Shown here: in pieces, positions 63,254-64,000 of the stretch
Position numbering within the stretch: position 1 is the stretch's first letter
Layout: the number at the start of each line of letters is the position of its first letter
Assembly (NCBI GenBank): GCA_947164605.1
Contig: CAMUXE010000005.1
Location: forward strand, 82,863 to 146,862
DNA from: an uncultured Lachnospiraceae bacterium
GTDB lineage: Bacteria > Bacillota > Clostridia > Lachnospirales > Lachnospiraceae
Direction: 5' to 3'
DNA: 64,000 bases
The notes under the pieces: model-generated
The model's input: the letters and a program-made list of their open reading frames with translations, nothing else
Told to the model about the DNA's origin: nothing
Databases searched by the model: none
Position numbers and translations under genes: made by a program

Positions 63254-63676
63254 TTAAAGATTTTCCTTAATCTTTGCAATTATCTGTGCATACTCATCTT
63301 CGCTCAAATACTTGCGGTCTGGGTTCATAAGGAATACTCCGCCCCACTCAAACTCATCATCCTTGTACTTAGGGCAAAGATGGAAGTGTAAATGATGACC
63401 TGTATCACCGTAAGCACCATAGTTAACCTTATCTGGATTGAATGCCTTCTGAATTGCTCTTGAAACTAAAGCTACATCCTCAAAGTAAGCAGCTCTTTCT
63501 TCTGCTGTAAGTTCATTCATATCACCTACATGCTTCTTATGTGCTACAATACATCTGCCCTTGTGGCTCTGCTCTTTAAAAAGATAAACCTTAGATGTCT
63601 CAAGCTCACAAATCTTAATACCAAACTTTGCAACAAGTTCGCCTTCTACACAATATGCGCAATTATTATCGATCAT
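63254..63676 (-). CDS. HIT family nucleotide hydrolase/transferase
   Basis: A 140-residue protein with the histidine triad HLHFHLCPKY (H-x-H-x-H) near residue 96 and two N-terminal cysteines (NCAYCVEGE). HIT proteins cleave nucleotide-phosphate bonds. AGAGGG lies 8 nt before the ATG. Likely co-transcribed with yebC. Confidence 0.92.
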   Translation of the reverse strand: MIDNNCAYCVEGELVAKFGIKICELETSKVYLFKEQSHKGRCIVAHKKHVGDMNELTAEERAAYFEDVALVSRAIQKAFNPDKVNYGAYGDTGHHLHFHLCPKYKDDEFEWGGVFLMNPDRKYLSEDEYAQIIAKIKENL

Positions 63677-63732
63677 GAAAAATACCCTCTTTCCAAAACT
63701 ATTAATTAAACAAATTTGAAAACAGCTTATGC

Positions 63733-63771
63733 AATGATTCGACAGGCCTGATACAAGTCTGTCGAATCATT
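63733..63771 (-). terminator. Terminator-like hairpin after pnp
   Basis: The 13-bp perfect stem AATGATTCGACAG/CTGTCGAATCATT (63733-63745 with 63759-63771) lies ~45 bp past the pnp stop. Its minus-strand tail is weak in T. Confidence 0.65.
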
Positions 63772-63814
63772 ATTTTAAACTATTCGATTTATAAGACTCA
63801 ATAGAATTTTATAT

Positions 63815-64000
63815 TTACTCAGCATCCTTAATTGAGAAGCTAAGTCTACCCATCTTATCCTTGCCCATACACTTACACTTTACAAGGTCACCAAGTGTGA
63901 GCACGTCTTCAACATGGTTAATTCTCTCATTAGCAATCTTAGAAATGTGAACCATTCCTTCCTTGCCAGGAGCAAACTCGATAAATGCACCAAATTCCTT
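63815..64000 (-). CDS. pnp: Polynucleotide phosphorylase (C-terminal fragment)
   Basis: The last 61 residues of a protein whose 5' part lies past the right edge. KEFGAFIEFAPGKEGMVHIS through GRLSFSIKDAE is the S1 domain that ends PNPase. PNPase degrades RNA 3'-5' with phosphate. Other S1 proteins share the fold, but the FAPGKEGMVHIS pattern and terminal position favour pnp. Confidence 0.82.
   Translation of the reverse strand, partial: KEFGAFIEFAPGKEGMVHISKIANERINHVEDVLTLGDLVKCKCMGKDKMGRLSFSIKDAE

Noticed and set aside
63733..63771. Hairpin near the right edge as an att or repeat site
   Set aside because: A terminator after pnp explains it better; no integrase or duplicated copy is in the window.

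Overview
The window looks like ordinary chromosome of a low-GC, spore-lineage Clostridia member, most probably Lachnospiraceae. Supporting signs are AGGAGG-type ribosome sites before nearly every gene, frequent GTG/TTG starts, sporulation-linked ytfI/ytfJ-type genes, a NusG-II/Gx-transporter pair beside an Rnf complex, a cmk-ispH-rpsA cluster, and a Na+-decarboxylase operon. A hexuronate set (uxaA, uxaB, uxaC) plus scattered motility genes (cheR, a PilZ protein) would suit a motile pectin user such as Lachnospira. That genus guess is inference. No rRNA, tRNA, prophage, IS element or CRISPR array was seen. Almost all genes lie on the minus strand; the plus-strand genes are singletons.

Layout, left to right. 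1-9.7 kb: ybeY (cut by the window edge), phoH, rpsU, alaS, a membrane MutS-like ATPase, deoD, a small unknown, recG, yqeY. 9.7-17 kb: fakA/yloV-like kinase with its Asp23 partner, rpmB, ytfJ and a DUF2953 gene, two unknown proteins, a leucine-rich-repeat protein and a lytic transglycosylase. 17-26 kb: a compact minus-strand run of DUF815 ATPase, ruvA, ruvB, zapA, U32 peptidase-family protein, ftsW/rodA-like and a class B PBP, linked by overlaps. 26-34 kb: a plus-strand glycosyltransferase, then the six-gene rnfCDGEAB operon followed by NusG-II and Gx-transporter genes.

34-45 kb: an RNase H-like protein, CheR, an S4 protein, LrgA, an HEXXH protein, then a seven-gene run trkA-trkH-thyX-like-baiN-like-cmk-ispH-rpsA. 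45-51 kb: a Na+-pump operon encoding a CoA carboxyltransferase, OadG-like lipoprotein, biotin carrier, OadB and OadA. 51-56.3 kb: thiN, a two-TM unknown, and the most intriguing locus, a tight five-gene operon of zinc-ribbon protein, SpeD-like pyruvoyl decarboxylase, DUF4178, DUF350 and a membrane-fused spermidine-synthase-like protein. 56.6-64 kb: uxaA and uxaB diverging from uxaC around a shared control region, then PilZ, YebC, HIT and the end of pnp.

Taken together, Rnf (ferredoxin:NAD+) and the decarboxylase pump point to a Na+ or H+ ion circuit tied to fermentation, and Trk handles K+ uptake. The ux genes take galacturonate and glucuronate to 2-keto-3-deoxygluconate. The polyamine-type operon is the best candidate here for an undescribed system: its genes look co-transcribed and pair a decarboxylase and an aminopropyltransferase-like enzyme with membrane and zinc-ribbon partners of unknown role.
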